NCBI GenBank assembly: GCA_038249195.1
Contig: JBBRWM010000002.1
Location: 62,001-126,000 of the forward strand
Direction: 5' to 3'
Length of the DNA: 64,000 nt
Source of the DNA: JAOUEA01 sp038249195
Lineage (GTDB): Bacteria > Actinomycetota > UBA4738 > HRBIN12
Shown: positions 34,129-42,681 of the stretch, piece after piece
How the letters are laid out: each line of letters opens with the position of its first letter
How positions within the stretch are numbered: the first letter of the stretch is position 1
The notes under the pieces: model-generated
What the model was told of the DNA's origin: nothing
What the model saw: the letters and a program-made list of their open reading frames with translations, nothing else
Databases searched by the model: none
Program-made: the position numbers and the translations under genes

Positions 34129-35490
34129 ATGTTGCGTAGGTCGTGGTTCGTCCTGCCCTCCACGGTGGTCGCGGTAGCGCTCGCCCTGGCGGGGCTCGGC
34201 TTCTTCTCGGGCCCCTCGCCCGCACAGGCCGACGGGGCCGAGATCGCGTCGGGTCACCGGAGGTCGCCGTCGAACGTCACTTCGTGTCCCGTCGCGTCGG
34301 CGACGGTCCGCCCGTTCGGCTCGGAGGCTGCGGGGTCCTCGGGCATCGTCGCCGTGCGGCGGAACCGATTGGTTGCCGTCGGCGCCGGGGGAACCGCCCG
34401 CCTCGCGGGGCTCCCCGCGCACACGGGCATGCTGCGTCACGTGACCGCCTCGAGGTTCGGCGTCGCCTACGTCGAGGACCGGTTCGGTCCCGACGTCGTC
34501 GTGATCGTCACCGACCACGGCACCGTGCGGCTCCCGCAGCGTGCCGAGGCCGTGAATCCCGCCTGGTCCCCGCGCGGCGACCTCGCATGGTCGGTGGGGA
34601 CGGGACTGCGCATCCGCTCGCGCGCCGGCACGGTGACCGCCGTGCCAGGACCCGTCCAGGGAGGCACGGTGTTCTCCCCGGTCTTCGAGTCCCCGGATCG
34701 GATCGTCGCGGCCGTCTCCATGCCGCCCACGCTCGCGGTTCCGGAGGACGAACGCCTCAACAACCTCTGGTCCTACGACCGGGTGAGCGAGCGGTGGCGC
34801 GCGGCGACGCACTTCTCAGCGGGCGTCGATCGGTGGACGGCCGTCCGCACCCCCGTCGCGCGGCCCGGAGGAGTTGTGGAGTTCGTGCGGATCACGGGTC
34901 GCGGCACGGCCACGCACCTGCCCTCGTTCCAGCTGTGGCGGCTGACGGCGAGTGGCGCCGTGGCCCGGCTCCGCACACTTGCTGGCGAGCGCTACCTCGC
35001 CGGCATCGAGGGCGGACGCAGGGTGTGGCAGGTCCCGGACGTCCGTTCGGGTGCCTTCCATCTCGTGGCCGAAGGACCGGGCGGGGAGCGCCAGCTCGGG
35101 TGTGGCACCACCTCCGCCGACCCGCTCGACACCGCCGATCCGGACCGACGGTCGCGCCGGGGGAGGTTCGCCCCGCCGCGCGGGCACTGGCCGTCGTTGG
35201 AGGAGCACGCCGGGTCGGCGGCCGAACAGATCCCCGAGGTCGGCCTGCTGCTAGGCGACTTCGCCGAGCGCAAGGAGGCAGAGGAAGCGGCGGCCAAGAT
35301 GCTCCAGACGTACGGGGCGAACGCCCCCATCCAGGTCGTGGACTCGAGCACGGCGCCCGAGGCTATCCTGCCGGGCGTGTACGGGGCCCTCATGATCCTC
35401 TCGTCCGACGCGGACGTCATGGCGGCGCTGACGGATCTGCGTCAGCGCCTCCCCGAGTATCGCGACGAGAGCTGGGTGGTGACGCCGTGA
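34129..35490 (+). CDS. Secreted beta-propeller-like protein
   Basis: 453 residues with a signal peptide (about 8-35, ending AQA). Repeated blade-like segments follow (IVAVRRNRLVAVGAGG, FGVAYVEDRFGPDVVVIVT, NPAWSPRGDLAWSVGTGL), like TolB/WD40-type propellers. The C-terminal 90 residues (VGLLLGDFAERKEAEEAAA and following) look like a SPOR-type domain. GGAGG before the ATG. The stop overlaps the next lipoprotein gene by 4 bases. Function unknown; export next to an M15 peptidase suggests the cell envelope. Confidence 0.7.
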   Translation: MLRRSWFVLPSTVVAVALALAGLGFFSGPSPAQADGAEIASGHRRSPSNVTSCPVASATVRPFGSEAAGSSGIVAVRRNRLVAVGAGGTARLAGLPAHTGMLRHVTASRFGVAYVEDRFGPDVVVIVTDHGTVRLPQRAEAVNPAWSPRGDLAWSVGTGLRIRSRAGTVTAVPGPVQGGTVFSPVFESPDRIVAAVSMPPTLAVPEDERLNNLWSYDRVSERWRAATHFSAGVDRWTAVRTPVARPGGVVEFVRITGRGTATHLPSFQLWRLTASGAVARLRTLAGERYLAGIEGGRRVWQVPDVRSGAFHLVAEGPGGERQLGCGTTSADPLDTADPDRRSRRGRFAPPRGHWPSLEEHAGSAAEQIPEVGLLLGDFAERKEAEEAAAKMLQTYGANAPIQVVDSSTAPEAILPGVYGALMILSSDADVMAALTDLRQRLPEYRDESWVVTP

Positions 35491-35930
35491 GCCTGAAGAA
35501 CGGCGCGTGGCTGACTCTGGTCGTGGCCCTATCGATGGTCGCGGGCCCGGGCTGCTCGTCCGGAGGGTCGGTGCCGGCGGAGCCGGCGTCGTCCGGTCCC
35601 ACGCTCGCCGGCTCGACCGCGACGGCGACCGCGACGGAGACGGTGTCGCCGCCCTCGGTCGGACCCACGGGGACTTTCTGGTTCGCCGTGTTCCACGTGG
35701 CCGAGGACCCCGACGGGCTGGACGAACAGACCCGAGCGTTGGCTCCCGTCCTCGGCGGCGCCCTCATGGCGGCGCCGTCGGTCTGCTTCACGGGCCTGCC
35801 GGCATCGGCGGGCTCGGGATACGTCCTCGGGGCGGTCGCCCGCGACCGAGCCACGCTCGACGGACTCGTGGTCGCGACGGGCGCTACCCCGCGCTTCGTG
35901 GTTCGGACCCGTTCGGCGTGCGCCGACTGA
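35487..35930 (+). CDS. Small lipoprotein
   Basis: 147 residues from the GTG that overlaps the previous stop. Lipobox VAGPGC, then a Ser/Thr/Ala-rich linker (about 25-60), then a small domain of about 85 residues with GTFWFAVFHVAEDPDGLDEQ and two Cys. The domain pattern resembles the SPOR-like end of the upstream gene. No known function. Confidence 0.65.
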   Translation: MSLKNGAWLTLVVALSMVAGPGCSSGGSVPAEPASSGPTLAGSTATATATETVSPPSVGPTGTFWFAVFHVAEDPDGLDEQTRALAPVLGGALMAAPSVCFTGLPASAGSGYVLGAVARDRATLDGLVVATGATPRFVVRTRSACAD

Positions 35931-35948
35931 TGCGCGTGGGGACGTTGC

Positions 35949-35954
35949 TAGGCT
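35949..35954 (+). promoter_or_regulatory. -10 hexamer of a probable leaderless YdcF-like promoter
   Basis: TAGGCT lies 6 bases before the GTG at 35961, with no ribosome binding site between. Confidence 0.45.
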
Positions 35955-35960
35955 GGGTCG

Positions 35961-36572
35961 GTGAGCCGCCTGCGTCGGCATCCGGTCCTGAGCGTCCTCG
36001 CGCTCGCCCTCCTCGGCGTCCTCACCGTCGTGGGCCTTTCCGCCGCCACCGTCTGGCGGGAGGCCCACCACGACGACGCCAGCGATGTCCAGACGGCCGA
36101 CGCCATCGTGGTGCTGGGCGCGGCCCAGTACGACGGGAAGCCGTCGCCCGTCTTCAAAGGCCGCCTTGATCACGCGCTGCTCATGTATCAAGAGGGCCGG
36201 GCCGTGCACGTGATCGTCCTTGGTTCCAACCAGCCCGGCGATCGCACCACCGAAGGCGCGTCCGGGCGCGACTACCTGATCGCCAGCGGCATCCCGGCGG
36301 CCGCAGTCACCTCGGTCCCGGTGGGGCACACCTCGTGGGAGAGCCTGCGCGCGGCGGCCAAGGTCATGGACCAGCGCGGCCTCCACAGCGCGTTCCTCGT
36401 TTCCGATCCGTGGCACAACGCACGGATCGAACGGATGGCGGCTGATCTCGGTCTCCGCGGGTACGCGTCCGCAACGTGGACCTCCGCGTACGACACGAGG
36501 GTCACGCGGATGACCGCGTACGCACGCGAGACGTTCGCCTACCTGTACTACCGGGTGTTCGGCGGGCGGTGA
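35961..36572 (+). CDS. YdcF/SanA-type DUF218 membrane protein
   Basis: 203 residues. One N-terminal membrane helix (LSVLALALLGVLTVVGL), then the DUF218 Rossmann-like domain with ADAIVVLGAAQYDGKPSPV, GRLDHALLMYQEGRAVHVIV and VSDPWHNARIERMA. SanA and YdcF proteins act at the envelope; their reaction is not settled. The GTG start follows TAGGCT by 6 bases without a ribosome site. 30 bases after the lipoprotein, separate promoter likely. Confidence 0.85.
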   Translation: MSRLRRHPVLSVLALALLGVLTVVGLSAATVWREAHHDDASDVQTADAIVVLGAAQYDGKPSPVFKGRLDHALLMYQEGRAVHVIVLGSNQPGDRTTEGASGRDYLIASGIPAAAVTSVPVGHTSWESLRAAAKVMDQRGLHSAFLVSDPWHNARIERMAADLGLRGYASATWTSAYDTRVTRMTAYARETFAYLYYRVFGGR

Positions 36573-36611
36573 CCGGAGCCTATCGGCGGGAGCGGCGTAG
36601 AGTCCTCTACG

Positions 36612-37310
36612 ATGGATCAGAACGATGAAGCGCAGGCGGATGACGGTCGCACGAGCTGCTGCTTCGACGAATGGGCGGCGCACAGCGCGCGCCGCGCGCG
36701 GTCCAAGGAGACCGTCACGGGCTTCACCGCGCCGTTCATGGACGCGATCGCCGCCTGCGGGCTGGAGGGGCGCACCGTCCTCGACGTCGGGTGCGGTGTC
36801 GGCGACCTGATGCTGGGCCTACTGGCGCGAGGCGCGCGCAGGGGAACGGGTGTGGATCTGGGCCCAGGCGCCGTGCGATACGCGCGGGAGTTGGCCGCGT
36901 CGAGGGGACTGGCCGACCGCGCGACCTTTGTGGTGGGCGACGGAGCCGATGTGCCGCTCGAGCCGGCGGACATCGTCGTACTTAATCGCGTCCTGTGCTG
37001 CTACCCGAACGTGGGCGCCCTGATCGCCAACACCACGGGAGCCGCCCGCGCCGTCTTCGCGTTCACGGTGCCGCTCGACACCGGTATCGCCGGATTGCTC
37101 AACCGGTTCCTCCTGTGGTCAGCGAACCACTGGTACCGGCTGCGCCACAAGAAGTACCGCGGGTTCCGTGTCCACCTGCACGATCTCGCTGCGGTGGACC
37201 GGAAGGTCGGCGCGGCGGGGTTCGAGCGGATACGCGCCGAACGCGTGCGCCTGTCGTGGCGGCTGGCGGTCTTCGAGAAGGCCGCCGTCGAGGGGCCTGC
37301 TCGGGCCTAA
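36612..37310 (+). CDS. Class I SAM-dependent methyltransferase
   Basis: 232 residues. Motif I is VLDVGCGVGDLMLGLL, and the acidic residue after strand 2 is in GTGVDLGPGAVRYARELA. Later motifs are ADIVVLNRVLCCYPNV and a C-terminal strand. LYYR-like lipid or small-molecule methylases show the same layout; the substrate is not apparent. The ATG lies 8 bases after TAGAGT without a ribosome site. Convergent with the cupredoxin gene, 4 bases apart. Confidence 0.85.
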   Translation: MDQNDEAQADDGRTSCCFDEWAAHSARRARSKETVTGFTAPFMDAIAACGLEGRTVLDVGCGVGDLMLGLLARGARRGTGVDLGPGAVRYARELAASRGLADRATFVVGDGADVPLEPADIVVLNRVLCCYPNVGALIANTTGAARAVFAFTVPLDTGIAGLLNRFLLWSANHWYRLRHKKYRGFRVHLHDLAAVDRKVGAAGFERIRAERVRLSWRLAVFEKAAVEGPARA

Positions 37311-37314
37311 GCGG

Positions 37315-37791
37315 CTACTTCGCCGCGATCGTCAGCGTTCCCTTCATGCCGATGCTGTGGTGGAAGCGACAGAAGAACGGATACGTGCCCGGTGGAAGGT
37401 CGAGCGTCACCGTCTGCGAGGTGGACGGGTTCACCGTCAGGTCGATCGGCGTCCCGGCGATGGTGAAGGTATGCGGGGTCGCCGTGGTGGAGTTGGTGAT
37501 GCGGACCGTGGCGCCCTGCGCTGCCGTCGGCGTCGACGGCGTGAACTGGTAGTTCGCCTGGGTGATCGTGAGGCTGACGGGTCCCGAGCCGGCCGCGCCT
37601 CCGGATGTGGACGGGGATCCGTAGCTGTACTTGCCGCCGCCGGTCGTGTCCTGCCCGCTCGGGGGAGGGATCGCGGCCGCCGACGTTGCGCCGCCGTACC
37701 CGGCGCCGCCGCTGCTGGTTCCGCCGTTGCTGGCACAGGCTGCCGACGTGAGGGCGATCGCGAGGATCGCGGCTGAGGTGCGGATGCGCAT
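37315..37791 (-). CDS. Plastocyanin-like cupredoxin lipoprotein
   Basis: 158 residues from an ATG with GAAGGAG upstream. Lipobox TSAAC, then a Gly/Ser-rich linker (about 20-70). The cupredoxin domain (about 72-158) has ligand His in ATPHTFTI and FFCRFHHSIGM (Cys-x2-His-x4-Met), a complete type 1 copper site. Probably an electron carrier on the outer face of the membrane, possibly for the oxidase at 15475-19234. It is divergent from dgt. The longer frame through dgt is an antisense shadow. Confidence 0.88.
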   Translation of the reverse strand: MRIRTSAAILAIALTSAACASNGGTSSGGAGYGGATSAAAIPPPSGQDTTGGGKYSYGSPSTSGGAAGSGPVSLTITQANYQFTPSTPTAAQGATVRITNSTTATPHTFTIAGTPIDLTVNPSTSQTVTLDLPPGTYPFFCRFHHSIGMKGTLTIAAK

Positions 37792-37872
37792 GGCTGGGCT
37801 CCTTCGGCTCGTCTTCGTTCGGTCGGGGGTACTACGGACGGCACGCGCGGACGGCCTGTCGGGCGTCGCGGC

Positions 37873-37878
37873 TACGAT
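37873..37878 (+). promoter_or_regulatory. -10 hexamer of a probable leaderless dgt promoter
   Basis: TACGAT lies 6 bases before the GTG at 37885 (9 before the ATG at 37888), with no ribosome site. Confidence 0.45.
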
Positions 37879-37884
37879 GGTCGG

Positions 37885-38895
37885 GTGATGACCTCGCTCA
37901 CGCCGCGTGAGCGCTCCGAGCAGATCGAGCGCCAGACCCTGTCTGCGCGGGCGCAGTTCGCCGACGCGACCAAAGGGCGGGAGCGCGAGGAGCCCCAGGA
38001 CGCGCTGCGCACGGTCTATCAGCGCGACCGGGATCGCATCGTGCACGCCAAGGCGTTCCGCCGTCTCAAACACAAGACCCAGGTCTTCCTGGCGCCCGAG
38101 GGCGACCATTACCGCGTCCGGCTCACCCACACGCTCGACGTCTCGCAGATCGCGCGCACCGCCGCGCGCGCGCTTCGCCTGAACGAGGACCTCACCGAGG
38201 CGATCGCGCTCGGCCACGACCTGGGGCACACGCCGTTCGGTCACCTGGGTGAGCAGGCGCTGACGCCGTTCCTGGGTCGGCCGTTCCGCCACTCGGAGCA
38301 GAGCTTGCGCATCGTCGAATACCTCGAGAACGAGGGCGACGGGCTCAACCTCACCTGGGAGGTGCGCGACGGCATCGTGCATCACCCGTGGTCCATGCCG
38401 CCGCCCTCCACGCTCGAGGCACAGGTCGTGCGGTTCGCCGACCGCTTCGCCTACCTCAACCACGATCTCGACGACGCCGTGCGCGCGGGCGTCCTGTCGC
38501 CGGGGGAGTTGCCCGCCGGTCCGCTCGCCGTGCTGGGGCAGACGCACTCGCAGCGCATCAGCACGTTGGTCACGGACCTCGTCACGCGGAGCGAGGATCA
38601 GCCCGAGGTCCGGCTCTCGCCGGAGGTCTTCACCGCGCTCGACACGCTGCGCGATTTCATGTTCGAGCAGGTCTATCTGCGCGAGGGCACCCGCGAGGAT
38701 CACGAGAAAGCCGTGAAGCTCATCCGCGACCTCTTCGCCCACTACCTCGAGCATCCCGACCAGTTGCCGGCCGAGTACCATCGGTCTCCGGGCGACCTTC
38801 CGACCCACGTGGCCGATCACATCGCGGGCATGACGGACCGGTACGCCCTGCGGACCTACGAGCGGCTCTTCCTTCCCCAGGGGTGGCTCCTCTAG
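37885..38895 (+). CDS. dgt: dGTPase-like HD-domain triphosphohydrolase
   Basis: Splits dNTPs to deoxynucleoside and triphosphate. 336 residues. HD metal ligands are in RLTHTLDV and GHDLGHTPFGH, with a later VVRFADRFAYLNHD. N-terminal region begins SEQIERQTLSARAQFADATKG. Start is GTG 37885 or the adjacent ATG 37888. dnaG follows after 14 bases and rpoD after that, a well-known actinobacterial order. Confidence 0.93.
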   Translation: MMTSLTPRERSEQIERQTLSARAQFADATKGREREEPQDALRTVYQRDRDRIVHAKAFRRLKHKTQVFLAPEGDHYRVRLTHTLDVSQIARTAARALRLNEDLTEAIALGHDLGHTPFGHLGEQALTPFLGRPFRHSEQSLRIVEYLENEGDGLNLTWEVRDGIVHHPWSMPPPSTLEAQVVRFADRFAYLNHDLDDAVRAGVLSPGELPAGPLAVLGQTHSQRISTLVTDLVTRSEDQPEVRLSPEVFTALDTLRDFMFEQVYLREGTREDHEKAVKLIRDLFAHYLEHPDQLPAEYHRSPGDLPTHVADHIAGMTDRYALRTYERLFLPQGWLL

Positions 38896-38909
38896 CGCGA
38901 GGACGGCAC

Positions 38910-40703
38910 ATGGCGGGGCGGATCCGGCAGGACGACATCGAGGCGGTCAAGGACCGGACCGACCTCGTCAAGCTCGTAGGCCAATACCTCACGCTGAAGA
39001 GGACCGGGCACGACTCGATGAGCGGCCTGTGCCCCTTCCACCAGGAGAAGACGCCCAGCTTCAGCGTGAGCCCCGCCAAGCAGGTCTTCTACTGCTTCGG
39101 GTGCGGCAAGGGCGGCGACGGCATCACGTTCCTGCGCGAACTCGAACACCTCACGTACGTCGAGGCGGTGGAACGCCTCGCGTCGCAGGCCGGCGTGAGC
39201 CTGCGCTACGAGGGCGACTCGCCGTCCGAGCGCCGTCAGGCGCAGCGCCGCGCCGCGCTCATCGCCGCGAACGAGCGGGCCCAGGCGGCCTTCGCGGAGC
39301 AACTCGCCTCTTCGCCGGAGGCGGAGGAGGCGCGCGCGTACCTCGCGGGGCGGGGCATCACGCCGGAATCGGTGGCGGCGTTCGGCATCGGCTACGCGCC
39401 GCGTGCGCGCGACTTCCTCCTCAAGCGGCTGAGCGCCGATCGGGACCTGAGCCCCGAGGTGATCGCGGAGGCGGGTCTCGCCGGCCGCGGCGACGACGGA
39501 ACGGTGCGCGACCGGTTCCGGGCGCGCATCACGTTCCCCATCCACGACCTGCAGGGCCGGGGGATCGCGTTCGGCGCGCGCATCCTGCCCACGGACCCGC
39601 GCGCCGGCGAGTCTGCCAAGTACCTGAACTCCGCCGAGACGCCGATCTACCGCAAGAACGAGGTCCTCTACAACATGCATCGCGCCCGCTCGGCGGTCGC
39701 CAGGAGCGGCGAGGTCTTCGTGGTGGAGGGCTACACGGACGTGATCGCCTTCGCGCAGGCGGGCCTGGAGAACACGGTGGCCACGTGCGGGACGGCGCTG
39801 GGGGAGGCGCACTTCCGCCAGATGTCGCGGTTCGCCCAGCGCGCGGTGCTGTCCTTCGACTCGGACGAGGCCGGGGCGCGCGCGGCCGAGCGAGCGTACG
39901 CGTTCCAGGAGCAATACCCCGTTCAGGCGGTCGTCATGATCATGCCGCAGGGGCTCGACCCGGCGGACTTCGTGGCCAAGGAGGGCGCGGAGGCGGTGCG
40001 TGCTGCCGCGGGCGAGGCGCGCCCGCTGGTCGAGTACATGATCAGTCGAACGGTGGGTCGCAACGACCTGTCCACGGTGGAGGGCCAGACCCAGGCGGTG
40101 AACGAGGTCCTGCCCATGCTGGAGGGCCTGCACGATCCCGTGCGCCGCAGTGAGTACGCGCACCTGCTCGCCGACCTCACCGGCGTCACGGAATCCTCGG
40201 TGGTCCGGGCGCTGGACGAGCGGCGCAAGGGCCGCCCGGCCGCCGACGTCCCGGCGCCCGCGAAGCGGAGCTCGGCGCAGGACAAGGTGGAGCGCGAGAT
40301 GCTGAAGCTCCTCGCCCGCGATGCCGAACGCTACGCCGAGTACGAGCCCCGCCTCAGCGACGAACACTTCCCGCACGCGGGGACCAGGGTGGCCTTCGTC
40401 GCGCTGCGGGAGGCTCAGGGGGACACCGCCGCGCTCGCGGGCGGCGAGGATCCGAAGGTGGCCGCGATGGTATCCCAGCTCGCGGTCGAGCCGCTCGACG
40501 GCGAGCCGACGCCCGAGTACGCGGAGCATGTCTGGGCGCGCCTGGAGGAGTTCAGGCTGAAGACCCTCAGCGACGCCATGCGGCTGCGCCTGCAGAAGCT
40601 CAACCCCACGTCGGACCCGACTTACGACCAGCTCTTCATGGAGCTCGTCGCTGTCGACGGCAGCCTTCGGCGCCTCCGCCAGAGCGAGCGCGACCCCGTC
40701 TGA
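38910..40703 (+). CDS. dnaG: DNA primase
   Basis: Makes RNA primers at the replication fork. 597 residues from the ATG at 38910; the open frame continues upstream through dgt but the primase starts GRIRQDDIEAVKDR. The CHC2 zinc finger is at about 35-65 (LCPFHQEKTPSFSV, YCFGCGKGG). The TOPRIM core has VVEGYTDVIAFAQAG and FDSDEAGARAA. A C-terminal DnaB-binding region follows from about 430. Length is usual. Confidence 0.96.
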   Translation: MAGRIRQDDIEAVKDRTDLVKLVGQYLTLKRTGHDSMSGLCPFHQEKTPSFSVSPAKQVFYCFGCGKGGDGITFLRELEHLTYVEAVERLASQAGVSLRYEGDSPSERRQAQRRAALIAANERAQAAFAEQLASSPEAEEARAYLAGRGITPESVAAFGIGYAPRARDFLLKRLSADRDLSPEVIAEAGLAGRGDDGTVRDRFRARITFPIHDLQGRGIAFGARILPTDPRAGESAKYLNSAETPIYRKNEVLYNMHRARSAVARSGEVFVVEGYTDVIAFAQAGLENTVATCGTALGEAHFRQMSRFAQRAVLSFDSDEAGARAAERAYAFQEQYPVQAVVMIMPQGLDPADFVAKEGAEAVRAAAGEARPLVEYMISRTVGRNDLSTVEGQTQAVNEVLPMLEGLHDPVRRSEYAHLLADLTGVTESSVVRALDERRKGRPAADVPAPAKRSSAQDKVEREMLKLLARDAERYAEYEPRLSDEHFPHAGTRVAFVALREAQGDTAALAGGEDPKVAAMVSQLAVEPLDGEPTPEYAEHVWARLEEFRLKTLSDAMRLRLQKLNPTSDPTYDQLFMELVAVDGSLRRLRQSERDPV

Positions 40704-40747
40704 TCGGCCGCCGCGGGCCGGCCGGGTCAGGCCAGTCGCCGTTTCCG

Positions 40748-40783
40748 TACACTTCGTTCGTCGTGCCGAAGCCCCCCGAGGAG
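40748..40783 (+). promoter_or_regulatory. rpoD promoter -10 and ribosome site
   Basis: TACACT (40748-40753) is the -10 candidate, and GAGGAG (40778-40783) lies 5 bases before the TTG at 40789, so rpoD has its own promoter downstream of dnaG. Confidence 0.45.
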
Positions 40784-40788
40784 ACCCA

Positions 40789-42096
40789 TTGACCGAGCCG
40801 GCTCGTGAGCTGCTGAGCCTGGACGAGGCGAAAGAGACGATCACCGCTCGTGGTCGCGAGCGCGGATTCGTTACCTCGGAGGACCTGCTCGAAGCGGTCC
40901 CCGTCGACGATTTCACCCCCGAGCAGGTCGAGGAGTTCTTGACCCAGGTGCAGGATCATCTCACCACCGAGGGCATCGAGGTCATCGAGGTCCCCGGCGA
41001 GGAGACGGACGCTGCCACGCAGGTCCGCATCGAGGTCGACCTGCTGAAGGCGCCCACGAACGACCCGGTCCGGATGTACCTGAAGGAGATCGGCAAGGTT
41101 CCGCTCCTGAACGCCGCGCAGGAGGTGGACCTCGCCCGTCGGATCGAGGCCGGCGAGCTCTCCACCGCGCTGCAGGCGCAGATCCGCGAGGACGAGGCGC
41201 CGGATCCCAAGAGCGTGCGGTTCTGTGTCGTCAAGGTCTGGGAGATCCGCGATCACCAGCTCACGGCGTTCGGCAAGGTCGACGGCATCGGCCGCGAGAA
41301 GATGGCGAAGAACTACCGGCCCAAGACCGAAGACGACATGCAGACCTGGCTCCACAAGGTCGAGCGCGACGGCCAGCTCGCCAAGCGCAAACTCATCGAG
41401 GCGAACCTGCGGCTGGTTGTCTCCATCGCGAAGCGCTACGTGGGCCGCGGGATGCTGTTCCTCGATCTCATCCAGGAGGGGAACCTCGGGCTGATCCGTG
41501 CCGTCGAGAAGTTCGACTACGACAAGGGGTTCAAGTTCTCCACGTACGCCACGTGGTGGATCCGTCAGGCCATCACGCGCGCCATCGCCGACCAGGCGCG
41601 CACGATCCGCATCCCCGTGCACATGGTGGAGACCATCAACAAGCTCGTGCGCGTGCAGCGGCAGTTGCTGCAGGACCTCGGCCGAGAGCCGACGCCAGAC
41701 GAGATCGGCAAGGTCATGGGCATCAGCGCGGAGAAGGTGCGTGAGATCCAGAAGGTCTCGCAGGAGCCCGTGTCGCTGGAGACGCCCATCGGCGAGGAGG
41801 AGGACTCTCACCTCGGCGACTTCATCGAGGACTCCGAGGCCGTGGTGCCGGTCGACGCAGCGAGCTTCATCTTGTTGCAGGAGCAGCTCGAGTCCGTCCT
41901 CCATACGCTCTCCGAGCGCGAGAAGAAGGTGATCCAGCTGCGGTTCGGCTTGGTCGACGGCCACCCGCGCACGCTGGAGGAGGTGGGTCGCGAGTTCGGC
42001 GTCACGCGCGAGCGGATCCGCCAGATCGAGTCCAAGACGCTGTCGAAACTGCGCCACCCCAGCCGTTCGCAGAAGCTCCGCGACTACCTGGAGTAA
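40789..42096 (+). CDS. rpoD: Primary RNA polymerase sigma factor
   Basis: 435 residues from a TTG with GAGGAG upstream. Region 1.1 (about 1-80) is rather acidic and short. Region 1.2 is NDPVRMYLKEIGKVPLLN. Region 2 has MLFLDLIQEGNLGLIRAVEK and TYATWWIRQAITRAIADQ, which recognises -10 elements. Regions 3 and 4 follow, with EVGREFGVTRERIRQIESK as the -35-reading helix-turn-helix. It is the housekeeping sigma expected to read the TANNNT hexamers described here. Confidence 0.95.
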   Translation: MTEPARELLSLDEAKETITARGRERGFVTSEDLLEAVPVDDFTPEQVEEFLTQVQDHLTTEGIEVIEVPGEETDAATQVRIEVDLLKAPTNDPVRMYLKEIGKVPLLNAAQEVDLARRIEAGELSTALQAQIREDEAPDPKSVRFCVVKVWEIRDHQLTAFGKVDGIGREKMAKNYRPKTEDDMQTWLHKVERDGQLAKRKLIEANLRLVVSIAKRYVGRGMLFLDLIQEGNLGLIRAVEKFDYDKGFKFSTYATWWIRQAITRAIADQARTIRIPVHMVETINKLVRVQRQLLQDLGREPTPDEIGKVMGISAEKVREIQKVSQEPVSLETPIGEEEDSHLGDFIEDSEAVVPVDAASFILLQEQLESVLHTLSEREKKVIQLRFGLVDGHPRTLEEVGREFGVTRERIRQIESKTLSKLRHPSRSQKLRDYLE

Positions 42097-42105
42097 CTGG
42101 GCGGC

Positions 42106-42378
42106 TCAGTTCCAGGCCGCGTCGTCCTGACCGGCCTCGCCCAGCCGCTCTCGTATCGCTCCGCGGGTTCGGCGGATCGCATCGAGGGACCGCACGGCGG
42201 CTCGGTCGCCGAGGCGTGCGGCCTGATCCTTCACGAGGGACAACCCCGGCACGGAGGACGAACGGCTCGCGCGCCGTGGCCCGTGGACGACGTCGGGGTT
42301 GTCCTCGTGCAGCTTCTGCGAGAGCGTGTAGCCGATGCCGATCCCGGCCCCGACGAGCAGGAGATTGCGGAGCTTCAA
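42106..42378 (-). CDS. Small membrane-anchored helical protein
   Basis: 90 residues from the TTG at 42378, a few bases after GGAAAGG. The short N-terminal helix LLLVGAGIGIGYTL is followed by a basic, Arg/Ser-rich helical tail (AAVRSLDAIRRTRGAIRERL). It resembles YtxH-like small proteins. TAGGCT at about 42415-42420 on the minus strand is a -10 candidate. Convergent with rpoD. Confidence 0.55.
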   Translation of the reverse strand: MKLRNLLLVGAGIGIGYTLSQKLHEDNPDVVHGPRRASRSSSVPGLSLVKDQAARLGDRAAVRSLDAIRRTRGAIRERLGEAGQDDAAWN

Positions 42379-42459
42379 GGCGCTGCCTTTCCGGTCGATG
42401 TGTGTGCAGGGACAGCCTAGCTGCAAGCCCCTATCGACGGGCGCGAGAAGGGCCACTGG

Positions 42460-42465
42460 TAGACT
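42460..42465 (+). promoter_or_regulatory. -10 hexamer of the tRNA-Asn promoter
   Basis: TAGACT ends 10 bases before the tRNA 5' end, giving only a very short 5' extension. Confidence 0.45.
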
Positions 42466-42475
42466 GCCCCGTCAT

Positions 42476-42548
42476 TCCGGGGTAGCTCAACCGGCAGAGC
42501 GGCGGACTGTTAATCCGTAGGTTGTGGGTTCGAGTCCCACCCCCGGAG
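42476..42548 (+). tRNA. tRNA-Asn (GTT)
   Basis: A 73-base cloverleaf. The acceptor arms TCCGGGG (42476-42482) and CCCCGGA (42541-42547) pair perfectly, the discriminator base is G and CCA is not encoded. The D arm contains AGCTCAACCGGCAGAGC. The anticodon stem GCGGA/TCCGT has a 7-base loop with GTT. The T arm reads GTGGGTTCGAGTCCCAC. No introns. No repeat of its 3' end was seen downstream, so no sign of use as an attachment site. Confidence 0.97.
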
Positions 42549-42591
42549 CTACTGTGATGTCTCGGCCCGGTGGTGGGCTTGATAAGCAGCG

Positions 42592-42681
42592 GTGCGGAAA
42601 GGCACCTCCGGCCGGGACGACATCACCTTCGACCTCGACGCGGTCTCATACGTGATGCTCGGCAACCTGCCGCTCATCTAG
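42592..42681 (+). other. Possible 3' gene remnant after the tRNA
   Basis: The GTG frame reads GRDDITFDLDAVSYVMLGNL near a stop, which looks like the end of a real protein, but it has only 29 codons, no ribosome site and a stop just upstream. Probably a remnant of a lost gene; no family recognised. It overlaps the 3' end of the permease gene by 8 bases. The other bases of 42549-42673 hold nothing readable. Confidence 0.25.

Noticed and set aside
38892..40916. Long minus-strand frame over dnaG
   Set aside because: Antisense shadow; dnaG is intact.
42476..42680. tRNA-Asn as an attachment site for an integrated element
   Set aside because: No repeat of the tRNA 3' end and no integrase gene in the window.
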